Source of the DNA: Cotesia glomerata
Taxonomy: Eukaryota > Arthropoda > Insecta > Hymenoptera > Braconidae
Reading direction: 5' to 3'
DNA length: 64,000 nt
Assembly (NCBI RefSeq): GCF_020080835.1
Contig: NC_058160.1
Location: forward strand, 16,355,152 to 16,419,151
The notes beneath the pieces were generated by a model. The model was not told where the DNA came from. It saw nothing but the letters and a program-made list of their open reading frames with translations, and did no database searches. This document shows, piece by piece, positions 9,559 through 21,581 of the stretch; position 1 is the stretch's first letter, and every line of letters begins with the position of its first letter. Position numbers and translations under genes: made by a program.

Positions 9559-11895
9559 ACATAGGTCAACAAAAAAAATATTTTTTTTGGGTTTCTGTTC
9601 TCTTGCTTAAATTCTGATTCTAGACTTTGAAAAACACTTAAATATTCATATTTAGTTCATAAAGTTTGCTTTGATCTGATTTATGACGATAAGTATGATT
9701 TAATTCATTTCATGAACAAAAGATGGCAGCACTTTGATTAACCCGAAAGTAAACTGTATTATTATTTGTAAGAGGCACAGTAGTGAATGTTAACTTGTTT
9801 ATTACAGCTGTAACAACTATATTTGTGTATGACTCAGTTGGAAAATGGCATCAAAACAGTGTAAAAATGATGTTGATTCATTTTGTTTTATTTGCGGTGA
9901 ATTTATTAAAGTTAGAAGTAAAAAATTCGCTTTATTAACAAATTTAAAACTTTGCGAAGCCTATGAAGCCTATTTTAACCTGAAAATCAGTAATCAAAAT
10001 GAAAATTGGGTGCCTCACTTCGCCTGCGTTAGTTGTAAAAATACTTTAGAAGGTAAAAAATCAAAATTTAAGATTTTTAAAATTGTCGAGCAAATTTTAA
10101 TTACACCCGTTGTAATTTTGTTATTTCTAGCTTGGTATCGAGGAGAAAATCGACACATGAAGTTTGCGATGCCAAGGATTTGGAGGGAACCTAGTGATCA
10201 CGTCCATGACTGTTATTTTTGTATGGTTAATCCAAGTAAGCGTCGATCTGGTAAAAATGCAGAAAAGATTTTTTATCCTGATCTTCCTTCATCATCATCT
10301 CCGATACCTCACGATGAAAATTAGCCTGTACCGGCACGTTCAGGATTAGATAGCTTTGAAGTTCAAGCGTCACAAAGTTCAACAGGATCCAGTGCACCAC
10401 TAACCAACACTGATGGTAGTGATTTCATGACAAAATCGCAAAGTTTTGGGCCACATTTTATTAGCTCAAGTGAATTTAATGATTTAGTACGAGACCTGAA
10501 CTTATCCAAGAATAAAGCAGAGATTCTAGGTTCACGACTAAAGCAATGGAACTTGCTTGAAGATGGTGTAAAAATAACTGATCAAAGAGAGCGTTATAAA
10601 ACTTTTTCATGTTTTTTTACAAAAGAAGCCGGTATTTGTTACTGCAACAACGTGACTGATTTGTTTAATGAAATCGGAATACCATTTGTAGCATCTGACT
10701 GGCGGCTTTTTATCGATAGCTCTTCAAAAAGCTTAAAAGCAGTTCTGCTCCACAATGGAAACGAATTGCCTAGTCTTCCTCTAGCACACTCTGTATTGTT
10801 AAAAGAAAGCTATGATAGTGTGAAAATCATACTAGAAAAATTAAAATACACAGAATACCAATGGCCAGTGATCGGTGATTTTAAAATGGTTGGTTTCTTG
10901 ATGGGAATGCAAGGTGGATATACTAAATACCCATGTCACCTTTGTTTATGGGACAGCAGAGCTGACTCAGTTCATTATCAACAGAGTAAATAGCCTGATC
11001 GCGTCGAATTTCAGATTGGGAAACATAACGTAAAGTCGGAACCAATCGTAAAGCCTCAAAGCATATTAATGCCACCGTTACATATAAAATTAGGGCTAAT
11101 GAAGCAATTCGTTAAAGCTCTGGATCCAAGCTCTAAAGCTTTCGAATATTTAAGGGGATTTTTTCCCAAATTATCTGAAGCTGAAGTTAAAGGAGGTATT
11201 TTCGTTGGACCGCAAATAAAACAAATAATGAAGAGTGATGACTTTACGAAGCTTCTCAATGCTCGTGAAAAACCAGCCTGGGAAAGTTTTAAAGCAGTAG
11301 TTGATGGATTTCTTGAGAATCATAGAGCTATTAACTATGCAGAATTGATTGAAAAAATGCTTGAAAGCTTTAAAGTTATGGGCTGCAGAATGTCTCATAA
11401 ACTTCATATGCTACATTCTCATCTGGACGAATTTAAAGACAACATGGGGGCCTACTCCGAGGAACAAGGAGAACGTTTTCACCAAGATGTGATGGACTTT
11501 GAACGGCGATATCAAGGGCAGTATAACGAGAATATGATGGGAGATTACATTTGGGGCTTAGTACGAGAGAGCTCATACGAGCATAAAAGAAATACGAAAA
11601 ATATTCACTTTTAGACATTAATTTCTTGTTATTTTACATCTATATATCATTGTTTATCACAAATCTTGAATAAAAAGACTCTTCTATCTAAAAAATGTTT
11701 TCTAATTATAATTTACAGTGGAAGTGTAGAAAAAACATAAAAATCAATCATTTTCGCCGAAAAATTGAAAAATTGTCCTAGTTTCTACAAAAGCAAACTT
11801 TAATCGGAAAAAAAATTTTTTTCCTTATTTTTGTGGTAGGAGAAACCAAAATTTAACATGTGGAAGTTAGACCCAAAAATCGTGTTGACCGGTGT
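9559..11895 (+). mobile_element. DNA transposon, about 2.3 kb, superfamily unresolved
   Basis: The transposase-like gene at 9845-11614 is bracketed by short inverted ends: ACATAGGTCAACA at 9559 and TGTTGACCGGTGT ending at 11895. Inside each end is an A/T-rich spacer. No clear target duplication could be set. The termini are my proposal from sequence symmetry only. Confidence 0.5.
9845..11614 (+). pseudogene. Transposase-like protein gene, one intron, two nonsense mutations
   Basis: The start MASKQCKNDVDSFCFICGEF opens a Cys-rich N-terminal region. A 78-base intron (10053-10130, GT...AG) interrupts it, and splicing joins ...CKNTLE to ...WYRGENRHMKF. The rest carries blocks I know from a large multi-copy family in insects and cnidarians: YPDLPS..PIPHDE, a GDFKMVGFLMGMQGG block, a YPCHLCLWDSR block, LPPLHIKLGLMK-like, SEEQGERFHQD and ENMMGDYIWGL. 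A TAG interrupts after IPHDEN (about 10322) and another after HYQQSK (about 10991), where relatives have Trp. Otherwise it is close to full length (about 560 codons). I believe it is transposon-borne but cannot name the superfamily. Confidence 0.7.
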
Positions 11896-11960
11896 AATTT
11901 TTTTATTATTTCTAATATAATATTTATATAAATTTTTTACTTAGTGATTTCTTTATTTAG

Positions 11961-12104
11961 AGTTTGCCAAATATTGATGTTTCCATTTTCCGTAAAATTC
12001 TTGACTGGTACGAAACATTAAAAGGTATTGCACATTTTCTTTTTGCTAATTACACAACCGATGAATTATTCTTATTACGGGATCGCGAAAATGTAACAGA
12101 TTAA
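11961..12104 (+). CDS. Possible terminal exon, 47 codons
   Basis: After an acceptor-like CTTTATTTAG the frame SLPNIDVSIFRKILDWYETL continues through ...FLLRDRENVTD to a TAA at 12102-12104. The composition is that of a real soluble protein. I find no upstream exon within the window, so it is likely a stray gene fragment carried or stranded by a mobile element. Function unknown. Confidence 0.25.
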   Translation, partial: SLPNIDVSIFRKILDWYETLKGIAHFLFANYTTDELFLLRDRENVTD

Positions 12105-12237
12105 AATAAATGCATTTTCTAAACACTTGAGATGTGGAAAAGAAATTCGGCTACTTATTTTAATAAAATTCGTAAAGGACATGTACAATTCATTTTCTAC
12201 AAAAAATAAATGTCACGGAGGAAATTTTAACTAACAG

Positions 12238-12577
12238 TATAATTTTTCGCACTTTAAGCTAGGTAGATTTCGACTTTACTTATGAGATCTGCAATTACTT
12301 TAGCTGAAACTTTCAATGCTCATTTCAAATTTTTTTCTTCGTGTCAATTATTAATCATTTTTGGAAGAAAGCCACCAAAATTTGGTAGTGATTGTACATT
12401 GAAAGATGCGATGAATATTAGCTAGAATAATCACATGGATAAATAGTACAGGCCAATCCGATGGAATTTGGAATCTAGGAAAGTCAAAACAATACTCCAA
12501 TTAAATTTTAAGTCTAGATCTGAAAATACAACTCTATAAAATGCTCAGCGAAGCGGGCGGGTAACAGCTAGTATATA
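12238..12577 (-). mobile_element. Helitron-type 5' fragment, inverted
   Basis: Read on the minus strand it starts TACTAGCTGTTACCCGCCCG (about 12575) and runs for about 340 bases. It matches the plus-strand copy at 15748-16100 with many small differences. The CCCGCCCGCTTCGC head is a recurrent terminal sequence in insect Helitron-like elements. It also occurs at 13039 and, partly, at 24718. Confidence 0.5.
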
Positions 12578-12594
12578 TACTATATATATATATA

Positions 12595-13025
12595 CGGACG
12601 CCATTGTAGCATCTGATGAAAAAAATAATTCTGAGACAAAAGTCCTTAGCCATTTTTCAATTAACCGCATAGATAATTAATTATTTATTAAAAATAACGT
12701 CTCTTTATTTGTTAGAGAGAGAGCGCCAGTGTCCAGTAAAGTATGTGCCAAACAAAGATACAACTAACTATATGACTAACTAGTTTCTAGCTAACGTAGT
12801 CACACATATTTATTTACACATTCACACGTGCAAGCGTCTTCGTTGGAACGCACTTGACTTGACACTAGTGCTCTCTCTCTAACGCATAAAAGGACGTTAT
12901 TTTAATTAATAATTATTAATTAATTATCTATGCGTCTGATTAAAAAATGGCTGAGGATTTTTCGTCTCAGAATTATTTTGTTTATCAGATGCTACAATGG
13001 CGTCCGTTACTTCTGGGACACTCTG
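12595..13025. repeat. MITE copy A, about 430 bp
   Basis: Its two ends are inverted repeats of about 80-90 bases around GGACGCCATTGTAGCATCTG. The right end carries the full terminus CAGAGTGTCCCAGAAG next to TA; the left terminus is short by about 20 bases. It includes GAGAGAGAGCGCCAGTGTCC and its partner. CAGNGTGTCCCA termini with TA flanks suggest a Tc1/mariner-like non-autonomous family. Confidence 0.7.
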
Positions 13026-13038
13026 TATATATATATAT

Positions 13039-13100
13039 ACTAGCCGTTACCCGCCCGCTTCGCGTGGCGTACAATATACGCCAGGCGCGAAAAATATTAA
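13039..13100 (+). mobile_element. Short Helitron-type 5' fragment between two MITEs
   Basis: TACTAGCCGTTACCCGCCCG followed by a small hairpin (GGCGTA-CAATA-TACGCC). Only about 60 bases survive between MITE copies A and B. Confidence 0.45.
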
Positions 13101-13630
<530 letters not shown>

Positions 13631-14438
13631 AATATATATAAATCTCCTGTCACGATGTTTGTCCGCGATGGACTCCTAAACGACTCAACCGATTTCAAAT
13701 TAAATTGGCACACCGTGAGCAGTCTGGTCCAACTTAAGAGATAGGATAGCTTAGATCTTCAATTATAGTCGCAATTTTATTTTATTGCAAATTATTTGTC
13801 TATAATTAATTGACAGTCACAATTATCTGTTAACTCCAAAAGATTCTAACAGATGTCGATACTTTTCGACTGTAAGTAATTCAATAAATGAGTAAGTATT
13901 CAATAGATGGCACTGTTATGGTAAACCGACAAACGTTTCATATAAGCTACAATTCAATATCATGATGACCACGTGTTATTAAGGCTAAAGTATAAATTAA
14001 ATTTATTTTGTAGTAAACGAAATACCGTGAAATTCAATTATTTCTACTTTTTCAATTTTTGGTGTTAGCATAGCCAACCACGTATTACTTAGACCGAAGT
14101 GTAAATCAAATTCAAATTATAGTGACGACAATACAGTGAAATTATTCCTGCTTTTTACTTATTTGGGCTTCATTATTCAAAATTCTATAATTATAAAATA
14201 TATACATGTAAGTATTATCACATAATTATAATAATTAATTAATATATTAATGAGAAAATGGTACAAAGCTCCCCACACTTTTTCAATAATTGTATAAAGA
14301 TTTTTCTTTTATTGTTTTTATTTAACCTCTATTAAAAATTATTTTGCACTTATTATTTCAATTTCAATGTGCTATAATAGCATGTTTTTTAGTTTTTTTT
14401 TCCAATATTTAAACGATTAAATTATTATTTTCGGTAAA

Positions 14439-15467
14439 ATGCCACCGAAAAAATCTAATCTCAACAACGTGAGCAGCAGAGAGGCACGACGCAAACGTGT
14501 TGAAACATCTTATCAGTTGCCAGAACAAGTCGATACAAGAAATACAGCTCAAAGAATTAGGACAGCAGAAGGTCGTGCACAAGAATTTCAAGAACAGTGT
14601 AGCGAACGTCTGCAACAGAATATTACGAGAACAAGAGTGGCACGAGATCGAAACATAGCTACAGTACAAGCACAAGAACGACAAAGGCAACGGATCAGCT
14701 GCTCATTAATACGTACATCATTTGTTCGTCTTGCTTTTGAATATGCACCAGATATTAACTACTCTGCGCATTCAAAAATTGCTATAGGTGGAATGGATAA
14801 AGTATGTCAATATTGTCAGGCGTTGAAATTTTGAAATAAAGCTGCCGGTATGTGCTGCGCAGCAGGAAAAGTCGTGCTGCCACCTCTACCCGCTCCGCCA
14901 GAACCTTTATTATCCCTTCTTGCTGGGAATTCAGATGATTCAAAATTATTTTTGCGTAAGATACGCAAATTTAATTCTTGCTTCCAAATGACGTCATTTG
15001 GGGCAACTAAAATTTGCGCTCTTGCATCCGATGGCCGTAATTTTGAAACTACATTCAAAATACAAGGCCAAGTGTACCACAAAATTGAATCATTGATGCC
15101 AATGCCTGATGATAATCCGAAATTTCTTCAAATTTATTTTATGGGCAATTGTGAAGAGCGCGTAACTACTCGGTGCCAGTATAATTTCATTGAACAAGCA
15201 GAGGAAAGAGCAATTGTGATATTACTGGAAAATTTCTTAGAAGATCAGAATCAACTACTTCAATTAATCAAAAGAGTTTCGCCACGATTGCAAAATGACA
15301 ACTATCAAATCGTCATAAAAGCCGATAAAGTACTATTAGGTGAACATGCTGGTAGATTCAACGCTCCAACTGTTGATGAGGTTGCTGTTATCATGGTTGG
15401 TGATCCAGTCGACAAAAGATCTATAAAAATTACACGCGTCCACCCCCGCAATCCATATTGGGAGTAG
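14439..15467 (+). pseudogene. Helitron RepHel N-terminal fragment with one stop
   Basis: One frame runs from ATG 14439 to the TAG ending at 15467 (342 codons), interrupted by a single TGA at 14832-14834 within CQYCQALKF*NKAAGMCC. The N-terminus is basic and Gln-rich (about residues 1-85). Next comes a CxxC...CC finger, then the conserved pre-Rep region with GQVYHKIESLMP, DDNPKFLQIYF, NDNYQIVIKADK and GRFNAPTVDEVAVIM. This is the usual order upstream of the Rep HUH domain in Helitron proteins, which are about four times longer. The frame ends NPYWE inside the first unit of the 140-bp tandem repeat, so the coding region was cut and fused to the 3' repeat array. Confidence 0.8.
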
Positions 15468-15710
15468 ATTGTCGTAAAATCCGCTCTTAGATCATTTCTA
15501 CATCACATATAGGAGATTCCTACCAAATTTGAAGTCGATAGGAGCTATAGGTTAAAAATGGGAATTTTCTATTGTTAACGCCCCCGCAACCCCCCTTGTG
15601 GGTGGAATTTCGTAAAATCCGTCCTTAGCTGACCTCTACTCGGCGAAAGGAATATTCCTACCAAATTTCAAGTCGCTACGCCTTATGGTTCCAGAGATAT
15701 CGTGATGAGT

Positions 15711-15734
15711 GACTATCTATATCTATAGAAAGTC
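15711..15734 (+). terminator. Helitron 3' hairpin
   Basis: GACTATCTATA and TATAGAAAGTC pair at 10 of 11 positions with a 2-base loop, just before TCCTATATATA. Helitrons carry such a hairpin near the 3' end as the signal that ends rolling-circle copying. The same 3' sequence appears inverted near 26245-26290. Confidence 0.5.
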
Positions 15735-15747
15735 TCCTATATATATA

Positions 15748-16250
15748 TATAGATATACTAGCTGTTATCCGCCCGCTCCGCTGGGCACAGCATTGTATTT
15801 AGAATTTAATAGAATAGTATTTTTAGATCTAGACTTGAAATTAAATTCGAGTATTGTTTTCACTTGCACAGATTCCAAATTCCATCGGATTGACCTGTAC
15901 CTTTTATTTATGTGATTATTCTAGCTAATACTCATTGTAACTTTCAATGTGCAATCACTATAACATTCTCGTGGCTTTCTTCCAAAAATGAATAATTATT
16001 AACATAAAGAAAAAAATTCGAAATAAGCATCAAAAGTTTCAGTTAAAGTGATCGCAGGTCTCATAAGTGAAGTTGAAATCGGCCTAGATTAAAGTGCGAC
16101 GAATTTTTCTGTTATCTACTTTCTAAATATGAATTAGTGAAAATTCACTTAAATAAGTGAATATTCACTTATTTAAGGGAATTTTCACTAATTCATGTTT
16201 AGAGAGTATGATTATATCAAATTTTATATCTGTAGGAACAGTATTTGAAA
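15748..16250 (+). mobile_element. Helitron-type 5' fragment
   Basis: Starts TACTAGCTGTTATCCGCCCG immediately after the previous Helitron's 3' end and parallels the inverted copy at 12238-12577. Around 16136-16195 there is a local palindrome of repeated TTCACTTATTTAAG-type segments. No coding sequence is seen. Confidence 0.45.
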
Positions 16251-16264
16251 AGTATAAATTTTTT

Positions 16265-17830
16265 TACAATTATTATTCCCGCACTTCTATGTTGGGGTGG
16301 AATTTCATAAGATCCTATTCGAGAAAATTTCTACATTATAAATAAACGGTTCCAACAAAACTTCAAGTCCATAGAAACTTTTGTTTGGAAATGAGAGATT
16401 TACATTGTTCACGCCCCCGCGATTTCTTCTAGGGTTAGAATTCGATAAATTCCATTCTTAGCTGAACTTGACATCATACAACGAAGATTCTCACCAAATT
16501 TAGAGTCTGTAGAAGTTACAGTTTGAAAATTAAAATTTTAGATTTTAACATCCATCCCCGCAATCCCTATCGGAAGTAGAATTTTTTGAAGTTCATTGTG
16601 AGATGATCTCTACATGAGAAATAAAAGATTTTTACCAAATTTACACCTTTTAGAAGCTATGTTTTGGAACTTAAGATTTTTTATTGTTAACACCCATCCC
16701 CGCGATTATTATTGGAGGTAATTCGCTGTAAAGTCCGTTCTTAAATAATTTCTATATTATATGTAGAAGACTCTTACTAAATTTGGGGTCTGTAGGAGCT
16801 ATAGCTTGGAAAATAAAAATTTTATTTGTTAACAACTACCCCCACAAACCCCTGTGAGGTGAACCATCGTGAAATTTGTTCATAAATTATTTTTCCATCA
16901 CTTACAGAAAGTTCCTACAAAATTTGGAGTCTGTAAGAGCTACAACTTTAAAATTCAAAATTTTCATTGTTTATACCCATCCCCGCAACCCCTATGGGGT
17001 GAGATATCGTAAAATTCGTTTATAGATTATTTCTATATCTCTTACAGAAGATTCCTACCAAATTTGGAGTCGATAGAAACTATAGTTTAAGAACGGGAAT
17101 TTTTCATTGTTAACGCCGTCGCAAACCCCTTTGGGGGAGGAATTTAATAAAATCCATTCTTAGCTGAACTTGACAGGAAAATTATACCGGAAGATTTCTA
17201 CCAAATTTAGAGTCTATAAAAGTTACAGTTTGGAAGTTGAAATTGAAAATTCTAACACTCACCCCCGCAATCGCTATTGAAGGTAGAATTTATTGAAATC
17301 CTCATTTAGATCACTTCTACATCACACATAGAAGACTCTCACCGAATTTGGAGTCTGTAGGAGCTATAGCTCGGAAATTTATAATTGTAATTGTTAACAC
17401 CCACCCCCGAAATCCATATTTGGAGTAGGTTATCATTAAATACGCTCTTAAATCAATTCTACCTTAAATATAGCAGATTCTTACCAAATTTAGAGCCTAT
17501 GGGAGCATTAGCTTAGAAATTTAAAATTTTCATTGTTAGCACCCACCCCTGCAATCCATATTTGGAGGTGGTTGTTATAAAATCCACTATTAGATCATTT
17601 CTGGATCACATATAAATGATTCCTACCAAATTTAAAATCTATAGGAGCTATAATTTAAAAATGGGAATTTTCCATTGTCAACGCACCCGCAACCCCCCTT
17701 GTGGGTGGAATTTCGTAAAATCCGTTCTTAGCTGACCTCTATTCGGTGAAAGGAATATTCCTACAAAATTTCAAATCTCTACGCCTTATGGTTTCAGAGA
17801 TATCGTGATAAGTCAATATATAGGTGGAAA

Positions 17831-17836
<6 letters not shown>
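16265..17836 (+). repeat. About 140-bp tandem repeats of Helitron 3' type, about eleven copies
   Basis: Each unit reads roughly: TTCATTGTTAACGCCCACCC, a G-rich piece, GTAAAATCCGTTC, ATTTCTACATCACATA, then TTCCTACCAAATTTGGAGTC. The same unit starts inside the Helitron at about 15430 and recurs at 20305-21110. The last copy ends in CAGAGATATCGTGATAAGTC, the 3' end motif. No gene lies within; the repeats explain the whole stretch. Confidence 0.75.

Positions 17837-17916
<80 letters not shown>
17837..17916. repeat. (TA)n microsatellite, left flank of long-TIR element
   Basis: About 40 TA units that end exactly where the inverted-repeat element begins; a matching TA tract sits at the other end of the element. 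Confidence 0.9.
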
Positions 17917-17918
<2 letters not shown>

Positions 17919-20042
17919 TGTATTCCATGCCAAATCGACCACTTTTGAACCTTACCCCTTTAGATTTCGCTGAAAATTTTTTACCTTTTTCTACTCGATG
18001 AAAGACGTTTTTCAGAATTTTTTCAAATTTTTTTATCCAACCCAAAAAAAGTTATGAAGCTTTCAAAAAAATGGCTCTTTTATTTTCAAATAGCCATAAC
18101 TCTCTCAAAAATTGACCTTTCGGGACGTTTTTTTTTTCAAAATTTTTGTTTTTAATTGAATTTTTCGAAAAAATAAATAAAAAAAATTTAACATGATCGC
18201 TTCTATGAAATAATCGCGTTTTTTTGTATAAAATCGTTATTTTTCGAAGTTCGTCATTCTCAATTTTTTTTTTTTTTTTTTTCAAAAAAAACTTCAATCA
18301 ATTCTACAATTATCCCCGTGTATCCCAGAGTGGGCCGATTTTTTTTTCTATTTTTTTTATTTAGTTGAAAAAAATTTTCAACATTTTAAAAATGCAGAAA
18401 TTTTTTTTTTCATAAATATTATTTATATAACATAATTAATGTAATTATATGATTTTAAGGTATTATATTCTCTATATATTGTCCTAATTTACCATTATAA
18501 TTACTAGGATTAATGATTGATGCAGTTAACATTTAATGACTCAAAAATAATGCAACAAATTATTTATTAATTTCTTCTTTGGCGTTTAAATATTTTACAA
18601 ATTCTGTATTCATTCGAGTTAGAAAAGTTTTTAACGCACAAACAACCATTTTTGTCGGGAATTACACAGTGTAGTTGTTGAGTTCCTACAATTGGTTTTG
18701 TTTTCAAAAATCGTTCATTTAAATCATCAACTGCTGTATTATAATCCTCTTCTGGTGAAAAGTTGACGATAATATTTGGCAAGTTGTCCGAATCAGAAGT
18801 CCATTCAAAAGTCCTACAGGTGTCGTTATTTGTTTATCAACCGCGAGTTGGAGGCTTGCTCTTGCTGCAAGTCGTTTGAGGATGCCACCAATACCATCAC
18901 ACGGGCATTTGCCATGGGCAGTCGCAAAAAAATGCCATTCAGCAGGAATATCAAAATCATCTTCATGATAATATAAATTCACAAAGTTTTTAAAGTTTTT
19001 AAATTGTTGAGGAGCCCCATCAGAAAAATAATAAATCTTGTTACAACGTTCAGGAAGACTTTTACATAATCAGTAATTATTTTGATGAAAACATGAACAG
19101 CAACAGCATCGTGATTTTTACACCGGCTGCGTTGTTTACTTGATGCCATTATGTGGAGATCAAATTATCTCAATAAATGTAGATTGGTACAATCAAAATA
19201 ATAAACACCCTCAAAAAGAATAGATCAGGAAAATGTTCATAAACTAGAGATTTTTTTTACTTAACAAACGTAATGGCAAAAATATTTTATTCAACTCTAT
19301 GAAGCACAAAAGATTTATAGGTTATGTTTTAGATCTCAATATAAAAGAGCCGTATATATTTTATAAATTAGAACATACTCTAGTAAACTGGCTGTAGGTA
19401 AGTCTGTAATTATCATGCCCTAGGTTATCGATCGTATTGACGTATTAAAATTTGAATCTTAATCGTTGTAATGGTAAATTTGGACAATATATAGAGAATA
19501 TAATACCTTAAAATCATATAATTACATTAATTATGTTATATAAATAATATTTATGAAAAAAAAAATTTCTGCATTTTTAAAATGTTGAAAATTTTTTTTT
19601 CAACTAAATAAAAAAAATAGAAAAAAAAATCGGCCCACTCTGGGATACACGGGGATAATTGTAGAATTGATTGAAGTTTTTTTTGAAAAAAAAAATTGAG
19701 AATGACGAACTTCGAAAAATAACGATTTTATACAAAAAAACGCGATTATTTCATAGAAGCGATCATGTTAAATTTTTTTTATTTATTTTTTCGAAAAATT
19801 CAATTAAAAACAAAAATTTTGAAAAAAAAAAAACGTCCCGAAAGGTCAATTTTTGAGAGAGTTATGGCTATTTGAAAATAAAAGAGCCATTTTTTTGAAA
19901 GCTTCATAACTTTTTTTGGGTTGGATAAAAAAATTTGAAAAAATTCTGAAAAACGTCTTTCATCGAGTAGAAAAAGGTAAAAAATTTTCAGCGAAATCTA
20001 AAGGGGTAAGGTTCAAAAGTGGTCGATTTGGCATGGAATACC

Positions 20043-20046
<4 letters not shown>
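17917..20046 (-). mobile_element. DNA transposon with about 585-bp terminal inverted repeats
   Basis: 17917-18505 and 19468-20046 are reverse complements with very few differences. The ends read GGTGTATTCCATGCCAAATC and its mirror (GGGGTATTCCATGCC at the right end). Both ends abut (TA)n, so the target is TA-rich. The 960-base centre holds the minus-strand remnant at 18567-19150. The near identity of such long arms suggests a recent insertion or gene conversion between arms. Confidence 0.75.
18567..19150 (-). pseudogene. Transposase-like remnant with EWHFFATAHGK motif, two frameshifts
   Basis: Minus-strand blocks in order: MASSKQRSRCKNHD...VHVFIKIITDYVK; a shift near 19060; KIYYFSDGAPQQFKNFKNF followed by IPAEWHFFATAHGKCPCDGI and GGILKRLAARASLQ; a second shift near 18785; then NIIVNFSPEEDYNTA and VGTQQLHCVIPD. 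The FFSDGA...Q.KN and WHFFA..HGK.PCDGIGG motifs belong to a multi-copy family of uncharacterised proteins in insects and hydra, likely transposon-encoded. The N-terminal zinc-binding half seems missing. I cannot assign a superfamily. Confidence 0.6.

Positions 20047-20117
<71 letters not shown>
20047..20117. repeat. (TA)n microsatellite, right flank of long-TIR element
   Basis: About 35 TA units. The following 20118-20300 is AT-rich without a recognised feature. Confidence 0.9.
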
Positions 20118-20119
<2 letters not shown>

Positions 20120-20304
20120 TTTATTGGCACCAGATGTAAAGCTTGTCTAACAAACTCTGATACATCTTTCGCTTAAATCTACTTTTCTTACACTAATTTT
20201 ATAATTTATTATTTTATTTTAGTATTCCAACTTGATAGTTAATCTATATTTCAATCTATAACGCTAGTGAATACTTCCTTCGACTTTGGGTCGTTTCCTT
20301 AGTT

Positions 20305-21110
20305 TCAGTTTATCGCATATAGCAGATTTTTTTCAAATTTAGAGCTTATAGAAGCTACAGCTCGAAAATTTAAAATTTTAATTGTTAAAACCCACCCCCG
20401 CACCCCCCTGTGGGGAGGGATATTGTAAAATTCGTTCATAAATTATTTTTACATTACTTACAGAAAATTCATACAAAATTATGAGTCTGTCGGAGCTGTA
20501 GCTCGGAAATTTAAAATTTTCATTGTTAACGCCCACCCCCGCAATCCATATTGGGGGTAGGCTGTCATTAAATCCATTCTTGAATCATTTCTACATCCCA
20601 TAGAACAGATTCTTACCAAATTTGGAGCCTTTAGGAGCTACAGCTAAAAAATTTAAAATTTTCATTGTTAAGACCCTCTCCCGCATTCCTCTGTGGTGTT
20701 GGATATCGTAAAATTCGTTCATAAATTATTTTTACATCACTCACACAAAATTCATACAAAATTGGGAGTCTGTAGGAGCTAGAAGTCGGAAATTTTTAAT
20801 TTTCATTGTTAACGTCCACCCCCGCAATCCATATTGGGAGTAGATTGTCGTAAAATCCGCTCTTAGATCATTTCTACATCACATATAGGAGATTCCTACC
20901 AAATTTGAAGTCGATAGTAGCTATAGGTTAAAAATAGGAATTTTCTATTGTTAACGCCCCCGCAACTCCCCTTGTGGGTGGAATTTCGTAAAATCCGTTC
21001 TTAGCTGACCTCTACTCGGCGATAGGAATATTTCTACCAAATTTCAAGTCGCTACGCCTTATGGTTCCAGAGATATCGTGATGAGTCAATATATAGGTGG
21101 GAATCTCTTA
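20305..21110 (+). repeat. About 142-bp tandem repeats of Helitron 3' type, five to six copies
   Basis: CATTGTTAACGCCCACCCCC-type heads recur near 20521, 20663, 20805 and 20947, a spacing of 142. It ends with CAGAGATATCGTGATGAGTC (about 21068), the Helitron 3' motif. The units match those at 16265-17836; the long-TIR element and its flanking TA tracts lie between the two arrays. Confidence 0.75.
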
Positions 21111-21581
21111 TATATACAGGGTGATCCAAAATTATTTTTACAGCGAAGATATTCGAATAGAGGAAACGATTCTGAGCAGAAAACTTCTTAGTCGTTACTG
21201 AAAATTTTGAGTAGTTTTTGAGTTATTCAAAATTTTCGTTGACCAATCAGATACGAGATTTAACAATTAAAAAAAAAATACAAAAGAATAAATTATAAAT
21301 TTGGCTGCGTTGCAATTTCCAACTTCACGTTTTACTTTTGTTTGTTTACTTTTTTTAAATAATTCTAATTTTTAATAGTTTAAACAAATGTAACCTTTAA
21401 AATAAAATTAAATACTCAATTTTAAACTTAATTTCAAAATTTAAGGAAGCTATTGAATTAATAAATGGATAGGTAATCAAAGATAAAAATTAATTTCTTG
21501 TAAACAATTAAGAGAATGAATCCCATGTTACTTATAAGGTTAAAGACGATAACGTTAATCAAGAAAATATGAAGGGTAATA

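Larger units (their letters stand above)
13643..15734 (+). mobile_element. Helitron, internally truncated
   Basis: The start TCTCCTGTCACGATGTTTGT, then GGACTCCTAAACGACTCAACC, is the 5' terminal sequence I associate with insect Helitrons. The 3' side has TCCAGAGATATCGTGATGAGTGA and an 11-bp near-perfect hairpin at 15711-15734 (GACTATCTATA-TC-TATAGAAAGTC). Between them lies only the N-terminal part of the RepHel reading frame. Non-coding 13643-14438 is the leader; no other gene is seen there. The HUH nuclease and helicase are absent, so the copy is non-autonomous. The exact 3' end is uncertain because it merges into TA repeats. Confidence 0.75.
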
